A stretch of DNA of 15,129 bases from Sphingobacterium sp. UBA4616 (GTDB lineage Bacteria > Bacteroidota > Bacteroidia > Sphingobacteriales > Sphingobacteriaceae), in NCBI GenBank assembly GCA_002386525.1, contig DGIS01000030.1:1835-16963 (forward strand), in the 5' to 3' direction. Made by a program: the position numbers and the translations under genes. Below, one piece after another: positions 7,534 through 15,082 of the stretch. Within the stretch, counting starts at the first letter, position 1. The number at the start of each line of letters is the position of its first letter. The notes under the pieces were generated by a model that saw only the letters and a program-made list of their open reading frames with translations, searched no databases and was not told the origin of the DNA.

Positions 7534-8817
7534 TTAATTTACAATAATCAGGTAGTAGTTCTTTTTACCACGTTGCGCAACAATATATTTATTGTTTAGC
7601 AGGTGATTGATTGTAATTGAGGCGTCAATATCCGTAGCTTTTTCTCTATTGATAGAAACTCCCCCGCCTTGTAGCATTTTTCGGGCTTCGCCTTTTGAAG
7701 GGAATACTTGGGTCTGAACAGCCAGTAAATCAAGAATATTAATTCCTGCAGCGAGATCTGTATGATCGATCTGGAATTGCGGAATACCTTCAAATACTTC
7801 TAGAACAGCCTCATGATCTAAGTTGTCCAAGAATTCCAACGAACCATTTCCAAAAAGAAATTCAGAAGTTTTGATAGCTGTTTCATAAGCTTCTTCTGAG
7901 TGTGTGCGAATGGTGATATCTTTTGCTAATGCTTTTTGAACTAAACGTAGATGAGGTGCAGCATCATGGTCTGCAATAATAGCCTCTATTTCGTTCTGAG
8001 GTTTTAGCGTAAAAATTTTGATCCAGTTTTTAGCATCATCATCGGACGTATTCAACCAAAATTGATAATATTTATATGGCGAAGTTTTTTTTGGATCTAA
8101 CCATACTGCGCCAGATTCTGTTTTTCCAAATTTTTGGCCATCCGCTTTTTTGATCAATTGTGTGGTGATAGCATAGGCTGTTCCTTGATCCTGACGACGA
8201 ATCATTTCACTTCCTGTTACGATATTACCCCATTGATCGGACCCACCCATCTGAATTTTGCAGTTGTGGTGCTTCCAAAGGTAATAGAAGTCATATCCTT
8301 GAATCAATTGATAGGTAAACTCTGTAAATGAAAGCCCATTGTCACCTTCTAAACGTTTTTTCACAGAATCTTTTGCCATCATATAGTTAACGGTAATCAT
8401 TTTACCAATATCACGGATAAAATCCAAAAATTTAAAATCTTTAAACCAATCGTAATTATTAACCATTTGGGCGTCATTTTCACCTTCTCCAAATTCGAGA
8501 AATTTGCCTAACTGTTTTTTCAGACAAGCTACATTATGCTGTAGGGTAGCTTCGTCCAACAAGTTACGCTCTGCAGATTTGAAAGAAGGGTCTCCAATCA
8601 TCCCCGTTGCTCCTCCAACTAAAGCAACCGGCTTATGGCCCGCATTTTGGAAGTGGATCAAGGTCATGATTTGAGTTAAGTGTCCTACGTGTAGAGAGTC
8701 TCCTGTGGGGTCAAAACCGATATAACCAGCGACTTTTTCCTTATTTAGTAAGTCTTCAGTTCCCGGCATAATGTCTTGTAACATGCCTCTCCAACGTAAT
8801 TCTTCTACAAAGCTCAT
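7534..8817 (-). CDS. tyrS: Tyrosyl-tRNA synthetase
   Basis: This 427-residue cytoplasmic class I aminoacyl-tRNA synthetase charges tRNA-Tyr with tyrosine using ATP. The Rossmann-fold catalytic domain carries the HIGH-type motif HVGH at 43-46 (in [14 protein letters not shown]) and the tyrosine-site segment [14 protein letters not shown] at 191-204. Its KMSKS-type loop is KFGKT at 229-233, the form usual in the bacterial TyrRS subgroup. A C-terminal S4 RNA-binding domain (from about 355, with [22 protein letters not shown]) binds the long variable arm of the tRNA. Length and domain order are normal and nothing looks damaged. The gene is monocistronic, with its own -7 box and a terminator. No T-box or other leader structure is visible; the leader between the -7 box and the ATG is only about 35 bases. 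Confidence 0.98.
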   Translation of the reverse strand: MSFVEELRWRGMLQDIMPGTEDLLNKEKVAGYIGFDPTGDSLHVGHLTQIMTLIHFQNAGHKPVALVGGATGMIGDPSFKSAERNLLDEATLQHNVACLKKQLGKFLEFGEGENDAQMVNNYDWFKDFKFLDFIRDIGKMITVNYMMAKDSVKKRLEGDNGLSFTEFTYQLIQGYDFYYLWKHHNCKIQMGGSDQWGNIVTGSEMIRRQDQGTAYAITTQLIKKADGQKFGKTESGAVWLDPKKTSPYKYYQFWLNTSDDDAKNWIKIFTLKPQNEIEAIIADHDAAPHLRLVQKALAKDITIRTHSEEAYETAIKTSEFLFGNGSLEFLDNLDHEAVLEVFEGIPQFQIDHTDLAAGINILDLLAVQTQVFPSKGEARKMLQGGGVSINREKATDIDASITINHLLNNKYIVAQRGKKNYYLIIVN

Positions 8818-8852
8818 TGTTAAATGGATTTAATTTTTTAATTTACAAGATG

Positions 8853-8860
8853 CAAAGATA
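8853..8860 (-). promoter_or_regulatory. -7 promoter box for tyrS
   Basis: The minus strand reads TATCTTTG, an exact TAnnTTTG match, about 35 bases upstream of the tyrS ATG. The -33 element is not clear. Confidence 0.5.
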
Positions 8861-8920
8861 GGAGATTAAGCGTATATTGAGCGAATAAATCCGTATAAAA
8901 CCACACGCTAATAAGCTGGT

Positions 8921-9604
8921 ATGAATTTTTTATCACATTTTTATTTTGAACGGTTTGCCACTAATCCCGAACGTATTGTAGGTGGATTACTACCCGATCT
9001 ATTAAAGAATGCTGATAAATCTTTTATGCTAAAGCCTCGTCAGTATGAAGATGAGCTTTTGAATAATCCTTTATTGGAGCAAATGTATATCGGTTGGAAC
9101 CGTCATATTGAAGTGGATCGGCTTTTTCATAATTCAACTTATTTTTTTCATCATACGCATCAGCTAAAGTTACAAATTCAGCCGAGTTTGGTGGGATTGC
9201 CTATCCGGCCTTCCTTTATGGCACATATTGGGCTAGAGCTTTTGTTGGACCATATACTCACGCAAAAGAGCGCTGTTTCAGTCGATAAATTCTATGCCGC
9301 GTTAATACACGTCAACCAAGATGCCCTGCGGAAGTTTTTAGCAGTAAACCAGCTTCATGACATTCCGAAGTTTGAAAAATTCTATCATCAGTTTATAGAC
9401 TGGAAGTATATTTACGACTATGCACAGGTGGAAAAAATTGCCGGGGCGCTTTTTAATATTTGTAGGCGATTGTGGCATTTTGACGTTTCAGCGCAGCAAA
9501 TACAGGCGCTTACGGAACAGCTGATTTCTTATCTGCATATACAGATGGCCGATTATCAGGAAATTTACCAGTATATTCAATATGAGCTGATGGACTTTAG
9601 TTAG
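8921..9604 (+). CDS. AcpH-like (DUF479) putative acyl-carrier-protein phosphodiesterase
   Basis: This 227-residue protein resembles the AcpH family, metal-dependent enzymes that remove the phosphopantetheine arm from acyl carrier protein. The visible parallels are the opening MNFLSHFYF (compare MNFLAHLHLA in AcpH) and GGLLPDLLKN at 21-30 with D26. GWNRHIEVDRLFHNSTYF at 58-75 corresponds to the family's G-I-x-x-H-R-x-I-D-x-F-T-D-S-H-P segment, keeping H62 and D66. HIGLELLLDHIL at 102-113 keeps a G-x5-D-H arrangement. The expected metal-binding His and Asp residues are therefore largely present, but overall likeness is modest and no acyl carrier protein gene is nearby, so the activity is inference. 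The gene is divergent from tyrS, and I see no strong -7 box. The permease gene follows 79 bases later without a convincing terminator, so the two may share a transcript. Confidence 0.68.
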   Translation: MNFLSHFYFERFATNPERIVGGLLPDLLKNADKSFMLKPRQYEDELLNNPLLEQMYIGWNRHIEVDRLFHNSTYFFHHTHQLKLQIQPSLVGLPIRPSFMAHIGLELLLDHILTQKSAVSVDKFYAALIHVNQDALRKFLAVNQLHDIPKFEKFYHQFIDWKYIYDYAQVEKIAGALFNICRRLWHFDVSAQQIQALTEQLISYLHIQMADYQEIYQYIQYELMDFS

Positions 9605-9683
9605 CCTATCAGAAAATACCAATAGTATAAGACCTTGAAAATATTTATTTTCGCATAATTTTAAGTATCAAAACTAAATTTAC

Positions 9684-11378
9684 ATGTCACATAGACTTTT
9701 TCGGAAGAAAAGTGTTGATCAGATTCTCCATGACACTCAAAAAGAGGAGGGAACAGGCCTTGCAAAGGTATTGGGTGTAACCGATCTGGTTTCTTTGGGT
9801 ATCGCCGCTATTGTTGGAGCTGGAATCTTCAGCACAATTGGATTGGCCAGTTATGAAGGTGGACCTGCAGTATCACTTCTCTTCGTTTTTACAGCTTTTG
9901 CCTGTGTTTTTACGGCATTGGCTTATGCGCAATTTGCCAGTACAGTTCCTGTTTCGGGCTCTGCGTATACCTATGCTTATGTGGCATTTGGTGAATTGTT
10001 TGCCTGGATCATCGGTTGGGCATTGGTTTTAGAGTATGCGGTTTCGAATACGGTGATTGCGATTTCATGGTCGCAATATTTTGTCTCCATGCTGGAGGGC
10101 TTTGGGGTTCACATACCGCCTTGGTTATCCATGGCTCCAGGCTACGCTTACGATGCTGTAGACAAAATGAACCAGCATGGCGCGGCTGCCTTAACTGCAA
10201 TCGATCAGCATGGGTTAGATGCTTTTAATAGTGCTCCGCGAATCGGAGGGCTACCCATTATTTTCGATTTACCAGCAGGAGTTATTACATTTTTGGTCAC
10301 ATGGTTGGTTTATATCGGTATAAAGGAATCTCAAAAAGCGAGTATGATCATGGTGATGATCAAAGTTGCTATTATTCTGGCGGTAATATTTGGTGGAATA
10401 TTCTTCATAAAGCCCGAGAATTGGACACCATTTGCACCTAATGGCCTTAAAGGTGTACTCGGAAGTGTTGCCGCTGTGTTCTTTGCCTTCATCGGATTCG
10501 ATTCGATATCGACAACTGCTGAAGAGTGTAAAAATCCGCAGCGCGACCTGCCTAAAGCCATGATTTATTGTTTATTGATTTGTACGGTACTGTATGTAGC
10601 CATAACCTTGGTATTGACAGGAATGGTCAACTATACAGAATTGAACGTAAAGGATCCATTGGCTTTTGTCTTTAAGTATGTCGGCTTTGATCATATGGCG
10701 GGAATTATATCGGTGACTTCTGTAATTGCCATCACTAGTGCCTTACTGGTATATCAACTGGCTCAACCAAGAATCTGGATGACCATGAGCAGGGATGGTC
10801 TGTTGTGGAAGAAATTTGCAACGATCCATCCCAAATATAAAACGCCTTCTTTCGCTACGATCGTCACGGGGTTGGTGGTAGCCATCCCGTCGTTATTTTT
10901 TAAAATGGACTTCTTTGTGGATCTGACGAGCGTGGGCACCTTTTTTGCCTTTATCCTTGTTTGTGCAGGCGTATTGTATATGGACTATTCCGGCTTATCT
11001 GCAAAATCGAAATTTAAGGTTCCTTATATCAACGGTAAATATTTAGTCGGTGGTGGACTGTTAATTGCTATTGTGCTCATTTTTATCTACGGCCAGGGAA
11101 CGGTGCAAGAATGGAAATCGCTGTCGGCACTTGAAATTATAGAACATAAAATGCTCGTTATTATATTTTGGCTGATTTGGCTTGGGCTAAGTGTTTACAG
11201 TTTCAAAATGAATTTTTCTTTATTGCCTGTCGTTGGCATCTTGATCAACCTGTATTTAATGACCGAATTGGGCGCCAGCAACTGGATTATATTTGTGATC
11301 TGGCTCGTGGTCGGCCTGGCTGTGTATTTTATGTATGGCTATAAACATTCTAAGTTAAACAAGTTGACCCAAGTATAA
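9684..11378 (+). CDS. APC-superfamily amino-acid permease (cationic amino-acid transporter-like)
   Basis: This 564-residue inner-membrane protein fits the APC amino-acid/cation transporters, close to the CAT branch that includes Bacillus YfnA. About 12-14 hydrophobic helices are visible. The first carries the substrate-site motif GAGIF at 45-49. The helix near 265 carries AFIGFDSISTTAEECKNP followed by QRDLPKAM, a strong APC signature. The family is usually around 460-500 residues. The surplus here comes mainly from a hydrophilic insert of about 60 residues (136-196) between the third and fourth helices, predicted to face the periplasm, plus extra helices at the C-terminus. The insert holds two related QHG-containing segments (MNQHGAAALTAI, IDQHGLDAF). 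The substrate is unknown. It may be co-transcribed with the AcpH-like gene; a small inverted repeat at 9637-9652 lies between them. Confidence 0.92.
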   Translation: MSHRLFRKKSVDQILHDTQKEEGTGLAKVLGVTDLVSLGIAAIVGAGIFSTIGLASYEGGPAVSLLFVFTAFACVFTALAYAQFASTVPVSGSAYTYAYVAFGELFAWIIGWALVLEYAVSNTVIAISWSQYFVSMLEGFGVHIPPWLSMAPGYAYDAVDKMNQHGAAALTAIDQHGLDAFNSAPRIGGLPIIFDLPAGVITFLVTWLVYIGIKESQKASMIMVMIKVAIILAVIFGGIFFIKPENWTPFAPNGLKGVLGSVAAVFFAFIGFDSISTTAEECKNPQRDLPKAMIYCLLICTVLYVAITLVLTGMVNYTELNVKDPLAFVFKYVGFDHMAGIISVTSVIAITSALLVYQLAQPRIWMTMSRDGLLWKKFATIHPKYKTPSFATIVTGLVVAIPSLFFKMDFFVDLTSVGTFFAFILVCAGVLYMDYSGLSAKSKFKVPYINGKYLVGGGLLIAIVLIFIYGQGTVQEWKSLSALEIIEHKMLVIIFWLIWLGLSVYSFKMNFSLLPVVGILINLYLMTELGASNWIIFVIWLVVGLAVYFMYGYKHSKLNKLTQV

Positions 11379-11391
11379 CAGATGACATCCT

Positions 11392-11437
11392 ATTCAAAAA
11401 AGGAGCTATCTGTCGTAAGATAGCTCCTTTTTTGAAT
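11392..11437. terminator. Bidirectional terminator between the permease gene and rlmF
   Basis: A perfect 20-bp inverted repeat (11392-11411 with 11418-11437) encloses a 6-base loop. It contains an A6 tract on the left and a T6 tract on the right around a GGAGCTATCT core. It lies 13 bases past the permease stop codon and 14 bases past that of convergent rlmF, so it serves both genes. Confidence 0.9.
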
Positions 11438-11451
11438 CCTTTATATAGTTA

Positions 11452-12363
11452 TTAGAATCTCCATAGGAGAATCCGGCTTACTTTGTTGCCTTGTTCCATG
11501 CGGATCACCTCGGTCTCTTTTACATTTATTTTCTTTAGTTTGTGTTGTAGAAAGCGGATGTCTTCACGATGTGCTACTAACGTCGTAAACCATTTTACTT
11601 GATCTTTGTGAAACTGGCTTTCAAAGATCATGCGTGACAAGAAGGCTTTTTCACCGCCATCGCACCATAATTCGCTTCCCTGCCCCGAAAAAGTTTGTGT
11701 CACCGGTTTTTCGTCTATTTTAGCATCTTTTACACCTGTGGTTTTGCGGATGGATTGTTGTAAAGCTTCGGTTTGAGAGCTAAAAAATGGCGGGTTACAG
11801 ATCACTACATTATATTTTTCACCTGGAAGGATAATATCTTTGAATATGGCCTTTGGATTATTTTGTAGGCGTATTTGTATGCTCTTTTTTAGGCTCATGT
11901 TTGTCCGTGTTATCTCGATTGCATTTTTGTATGCGCTCTTAATAATTTCGGAGCCTACAAAGCTCCAGCCATATTCCTGATGACCGATGATCGGGTAAAT
12001 ACAATTGGCACCAACACCGATATCGAGGATATGGATATTTCCGCCTTTTGGAATTTCATTGTTGTTGTCGCGCGCAAGCACATCCGCGATATAATGAATA
12101 TAATCTGCACGGCCTGGGATAGGAGGGCAAAGATTCTCTTTGGGAATATCCCAGTGTTGAATATGATAGTATTTCTTTAGAAGCGCCTTGTTTAATGTCT
12201 TAACGGCATCAGGATTGTTAAAATCGATGGATTTTACCTTGTAAGCGTTTTCTATTACAAATTCCTTGAGCGAGGGTTCTACTTTGCTCAGTTCTTCAAA
12301 ATTGTAGTTATCGAGATGTCTATTTCTAGGATGTAATTTCTTTTTTGGATTAGCGTCTGCCAT
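11452..12363 (-). CDS. rlmF: 23S rRNA (adenine-1618-N6)-methyltransferase RlmF
   Basis: This 303-residue S-adenosylmethionine-dependent enzyme N6-methylates A1618 (E. coli numbering) of 23S rRNA. The N-terminal LHPRNRHLDNYNFEEL at 10-25 and CPPIPGRADYIHYIADVL at 79-96 are characteristic of RlmF. The cofactor loop is LDIGVGANCIYP at 113-124. The catalytic adenine-methyltransferase motif is CNPPFF at 189-194, the N-P-P-F form expected for N6-adenine enzymes. Later come GQGSELWCDGGE and the C-terminal strand KVSRILLWRF. Length matches the E. coli enzyme (about 308). A -7 box lies just upstream and kup's terminator separates it from kup, so it is probably transcribed alone. Nothing suggests a DNA-modification role: no specificity or restriction gene is near. 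Confidence 0.95.
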   Translation of the reverse strand: MADANPKKKLHPRNRHLDNYNFEELSKVEPSLKEFVIENAYKVKSIDFNNPDAVKTLNKALLKKYYHIQHWDIPKENLCPPIPGRADYIHYIADVLARDNNNEIPKGGNIHILDIGVGANCIYPIIGHQEYGWSFVGSEIIKSAYKNAIEITRTNMSLKKSIQIRLQNNPKAIFKDIILPGEKYNVVICNPPFFSSQTEALQQSIRKTTGVKDAKIDEKPVTQTFSGQGSELWCDGGEKAFLSRMIFESQFHKDQVKWFTTLVAHREDIRFLQHKLKKINVKETEVIRMEQGNKVSRILLWRF

Positions 12364-12379
12364 GATGTATTATTTGCAA

Positions 12380-12387
12380 CAAAAGTA
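12380..12387 (-). promoter_or_regulatory. -7 promoter box for rlmF
   Basis: The minus strand reads TACTTTTG, an exact TAnnTTTG match, 16 bases before the rlmF ATG, implying a very short leader. The -33 region would fall inside or next to kup's terminator tail, and no TTTG is seen there. Confidence 0.42.
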
Positions 12388-12408
12388 ATGCAATTCTATT
12401 GAATAAAA

Positions 12409-12432
12409 AAGGTGATGCTTTGGCATCACCTT
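12409..12432 (-). terminator. Rho-independent terminator of kup
   Basis: A perfect 10-bp stem (12409-12418 with 12423-12432, AAGGTGATGC arm) has a 4-base loop. On the minus strand it is followed at once by a T6 tract. It starts 8 bases past the kup stop codon and isolates kup from rlmF. Confidence 0.9.
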
Positions 12433-12440
12433 GAGAAGTA

Positions 12441-14387
12441 TTAATCTTTGCGTATGAGATGGACTTCTGAAGTCTGTGGAAAATTGAGCGGTACGCGCTC
12501 TATCGTAACAAAACTGGAATCCAAACCGAAACCTTTTTCTTCGGATAAACTCATTTTTTTGAGGTAACCATAGATGTCCATAATAACCTTTTCTATCCAC
12601 GTCATCTGATTGGTTTTGGAAAGTACTTTTTCTAAAACAACAAATTTAAAATCGCCTGGTATATTATGTTTACGTAAGGTATCGTACTGGCTAGTGATGT
12701 CAATTTCACCTTTTTTCACCATTTCTTCCACAACTTTTCTAAACAATAAACTGATGCGTTGCTCTTCTCTAAAGCCAAGTTTGAAATCAATTCGTATTAA
12801 CTTCCCTGGGATAAGTTGATCGATCGAATATTCTTTGGTATGTGGATGATCCATCACGTCAACATGTACCAGCCAATAGACGTCAGCCCGCTTTGGTTTT
12901 TTATTTATAATGGAATAAATAATTTTAGCTTCTATCTCTGATTTAAAATTTGCGCTTGTTAGGTACACTAAATGCGATGCATATGGTGGAACAGATTTGT
13001 CTTCGCTTAATTCTGAGATGATAGGGTAATATTTGTTGATATTGATAAAGTTGACATAGCGATTTTTAATTTTTCGCGCTGTATACCAACAATACATCGT
13101 TACAAATAATGCCGTGGCAAGCATCAGGGTTAACCAGCCTCCGTGGGCAATTTTTACCCCATTTCCGACTAAGAAAGTTAACTCGATGACAAAGTAGGCG
13201 ATCAAGAATAGGGCAATCACTGCTCGATTGACTTTTTTCATCGACAGAAAATAACCCATTAAGACTGTCGTCATCAAAACGGTTAGATTGATAGCGAGAC
13301 CATAGGCTGCATCCATTCGGCTTGATTCTTCGAAAACCCAGATGACAATCATACAGCCTATCCATAAAATTAAATTTATGGAAGGAACATACAGCTGTCC
13401 TTTATGTTCGCTTGGATAGCGGATAGCAACTTTAGGCCATATATTCAATCGCACTGCTTCGGAAATCAATGTATAAGATCCGGATATCATGGCTTGACTC
13501 GCTATGACAGCCGCAATTGTCGCAATAGCGATACCATAGCCGATAAACCAATCGGGCATGATCGAGTAGAAGGGGTTTGATCCTCCTAGAACACGTCCTT
13601 CCTGGGTCAATAACCAGGCACCTTGTCCGAAATAATTTAATATCAGCGTGATCTTTACATAAATCCAGCTAATACGGATGTTGTTTTTACCACAGTGCCC
13701 CATATCCGAATATAAAGCCTCGGCTCCGGTAGTACATAAAAACACCGCGCCAATCAATAATAGCGAATGCGGGTACGTAATCAGAATATGAAAGGCATAA
13801 TAGGGGTTGATTGCTTTCATCACTTCCGGTGCAAGGTGGAGATGGGATAAACCAAGCACGCCAATAATTGAAAACCAGATGGTCATCAGCGGTCCAAAAA
13901 CCTTTCCAACAACGGATGTTCCAAATCGCTGAATAATAAATAACAAGGATATGATTGTAACGACGATAGGAACTGTAGGTAACCCTGGGAATTTGATGTC
14001 TAGACCTTCAATAGCCGAGGATATTGTAATTGCAGGTGTGATCATTCCATCAGCCAATAAGGTGGCTGCACCTATCATCGCAGGGAAGATCAACCAAGGC
14101 GCGCGCTTACGTACCAAAGAATAAAGGGATAAGATGCCACCTTCACCTTTATTGTCTGCCCGTAGTGTAATCCAAACGTATTTAATCGTTGTTTGGAGGG
14201 TCAGCGTCCAAAAAACGCAGGATAGTCCTCCCAAGACCAGGTCTTTTTGGATGGCTCCTTGTCCCATGATTGCTTTGAAAACGTATAATGGGGAAGTTCC
14301 TATATCTCCAAAAACAATTCCTAAACTGATCAATAATCCGGCGAAACTCACCTTATTGATACTGCTGTGATGACTATTGTCTGCCAT
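12441..14387 (-). CDS. kup: KUP-family potassium uptake transporter
   Basis: This 648-residue inner-membrane carrier belongs to the KUP/HAK/KT family, which imports K+ by proton symport. The N-terminus carries the family signature GDIGTSPLYVFKAI at 27-40. Further conserved stretches are GGILSLYSLVRKRAPW, ADGMITPAITISSAIEG and TTGAEALYSDMGHCGKNNIR. About 12 membrane helices fill the first 440 residues. The remainder is a soluble cytoplasmic C-terminal domain (from about YVNFININKYYPIISEL), as in the E. coli protein of 622 residues. It has no gene partner, as expected for this single-component system. Its upstream region holds two identical -7 boxes and an inverted repeat, suggesting regulated expression. 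No c-di-AMP (ydaO-type) riboswitch is recognisable, and the leader is too short for one. Confidence 0.97.
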   Translation of the reverse strand: MADNSHHSSINKVSFAGLLISLGIVFGDIGTSPLYVFKAIMGQGAIQKDLVLGGLSCVFWTLTLQTTIKYVWITLRADNKGEGGILSLYSLVRKRAPWLIFPAMIGAATLLADGMITPAITISSAIEGLDIKFPGLPTVPIVVTIISLLFIIQRFGTSVVGKVFGPLMTIWFSIIGVLGLSHLHLAPEVMKAINPYYAFHILITYPHSLLLIGAVFLCTTGAEALYSDMGHCGKNNIRISWIYVKITLILNYFGQGAWLLTQEGRVLGGSNPFYSIMPDWFIGYGIAIATIAAVIASQAMISGSYTLISEAVRLNIWPKVAIRYPSEHKGQLYVPSINLILWIGCMIVIWVFEESSRMDAAYGLAINLTVLMTTVLMGYFLSMKKVNRAVIALFLIAYFVIELTFLVGNGVKIAHGGWLTLMLATALFVTMYCWYTARKIKNRYVNFININKYYPIISELSEDKSVPPYASHLVYLTSANFKSEIEAKIIYSIINKKPKRADVYWLVHVDVMDHPHTKEYSIDQLIPGKLIRIDFKLGFREEQRISLLFRKVVEEMVKKGEIDITSQYDTLRKHNIPGDFKFVVLEKVLSKTNQMTWIEKVIMDIYGYLKKMSLSEEKGFGLDSSFVTIERVPLNFPQTSEVHLIRKD

Positions 14388-14405
14388 TTATCAATTATTT
14401 TATTT

Positions 14406-14426
14406 CAAAAATATACTGCAAAAATA
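14406..14426 (-). promoter_or_regulatory. Tandem -7 boxes upstream of kup
   Basis: On the minus strand TATTTTTG occurs twice, at 14406-14413 and 14419-14426. Both are exact TAnnTTTG matches and lie inside a 13-base direct repeat (CAAAAATATACTG then CAAAAATATACT on the plus strand). Either could direct kup transcription, with leaders of about 12 or 25 bases. No -33 TTTG is seen for either. Confidence 0.45.
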
Positions 14427-14437
14427 TACTTTTTGCC

Positions 14438-14456
14438 TGTACTTTAAGTAAGTACA
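14438..14456. promoter_or_regulatory. Inverted repeat upstream of the kup promoter (possible operator)
   Basis: TGTACTT at 14438-14444 and AAGTACA at 14450-14456 form a perfect 7-bp inverted repeat with a 5-base spacer. It overlaps the position expected for the -33 element of the outer kup -7 box, where a repressor or activator could sit. No regulator gene is nearby, and the pattern could be chance in AT-rich DNA. Confidence 0.3.
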
Positions 14457-14576
14457 TTTGCTGCGCCAAATTTTAGCATTTCCTTTGACATGCGCAATAG
14501 CTGTTAAAATTTGTTAAAAGAAACTTGGAAAGGCTCTTGTTGATAAAAAACTTTTAAACAAAATACTAACTTTGTT

Positions 14577-14608
14577 GTTGATAATTCAAATAGTTAGCGT
14601 TATATTTG
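14577..14608 (+). promoter_or_regulatory. Promoter for the T9SS-tail protein gene
   Basis: GTTG at 14577-14580 is followed, after 20 bases, by TATATTTG at 14601-14608. This is a -33/-7 pair with normal Bacteroidota spacing and an exact -7 box, about 40 bases before the ATG. A second exact -7 box, TAACTTTG at 14567-14574, overlaps it from upstream and could give an alternative start. Confidence 0.6.
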
Positions 14609-14647
14609 ATTAAACCGTAACCAGTATTTGAAGTCTAATTTAACACT

Positions 14648-15082
14648 ATGGGGAGAAATCTACTTAAAGCAGCTTTTTTAACACTATTATCCGCACTGAC
14701 ATTGTGCAGTGGGGGGGCTCGGGTGTATGCAAAGTCTCCTTATGACCTTACTTTTTCGCAACATATTTGGGACGGCAATGAGGCAATCGGAGGGGATAAA
14801 ACGATCAAAGAGACCGAGAAATTGATCAATAATGTTAAAGTATTTTATAATCCGATTGCTGAACAGATAAACCTTTCTTTTAAATTGGCAAAATCTTCGG
14901 GTGTTTCTATTAAAGTCATGGACGCATTAGGCAATGAGATTCTTCAATTAATGAATGGTAATCTGGATTCAGGAATTCAAAATCTTTCATTTGAGCATGG
15001 CGGAAAATTAACCACAGGATTTTACTTCGTAAGGGTAGTGGCTGGTTCTGAAACTGTTGTTAAAAGATTTTCTATCCGATAA
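14648..15082 (+). CDS. Small exported protein with T9SS type A sorting-like C-terminal domain
   Basis: This 144-residue protein is exported. The signal peptide spans 1-28 (MGRN, hydrophobic core, cleavage likely after VYA). C20 does not fit a lipobox, because Leu stands before it. After about 33 residues of unrecognised sequence (KSPYDLTFSQHIWDGNEAIG and following), residues 62-144 resemble the Por-secretion-tail domain that guides cargo through the type IX secretion system. The parallels are VKVFYNPIAEQINLSFKL (usual form V-Y-P-N-P), a VSIKVMDALGNEIL strand pair, the late G-x-Y-F-V-R-V motif in TTGFYFVRVVAG, and the ending VVKRFSIR. The domain is nearly the whole mature protein, so there is no evident passenger. 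The YPNP motif is altered to FYNP. It could be a genuine small surface protein, a decayed cargo, or a periplasmic protein that only borrows the fold. A clear promoter lies upstream. Confidence 0.78.
   Translation: MGRNLLKAAFLTLLSALTLCSGGARVYAKSPYDLTFSQHIWDGNEAIGGDKTIKETEKLINNVKVFYNPIAEQINLSFKLAKSSGVSIKVMDALGNEILQLMNGNLDSGIQNLSFEHGGKLTTGFYFVRVVAGSETVVKRFSIR

Noticed and set aside
9637..9652. GAAAATA / TATTTTC inverted repeat between the AcpH-like gene and the permease gene as a terminator.
   Set aside because: It is only A/T pairs with a 2-base centre and no GC core, so it is too weak to call a terminator.
11452..12363. Possible DNA methyltransferase of a restriction or defence system (NPPF motif).
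   Set aside because: The N-terminal LHPRNRH and PPIPGRADYIHY motifs identify the rRNA enzyme RlmF, and there is no restriction or specificity gene nearby.
14388..14647. Possible riboswitch or small RNA between kup and the T9SS-tail gene.
   Set aside because: The stretch is AT-rich and is explained by two divergent promoters. Apart from the short inverted repeat at 14438-14456, I see no stable stem structure.
14648..14740. Lipoprotein signal (C20) in the T9SS-tail protein.
   Set aside because: The residue before the cysteine is Leu, not Gly, Ala or Ser, so it is not a lipobox. An ordinary signal peptidase I site after VYA fits better.
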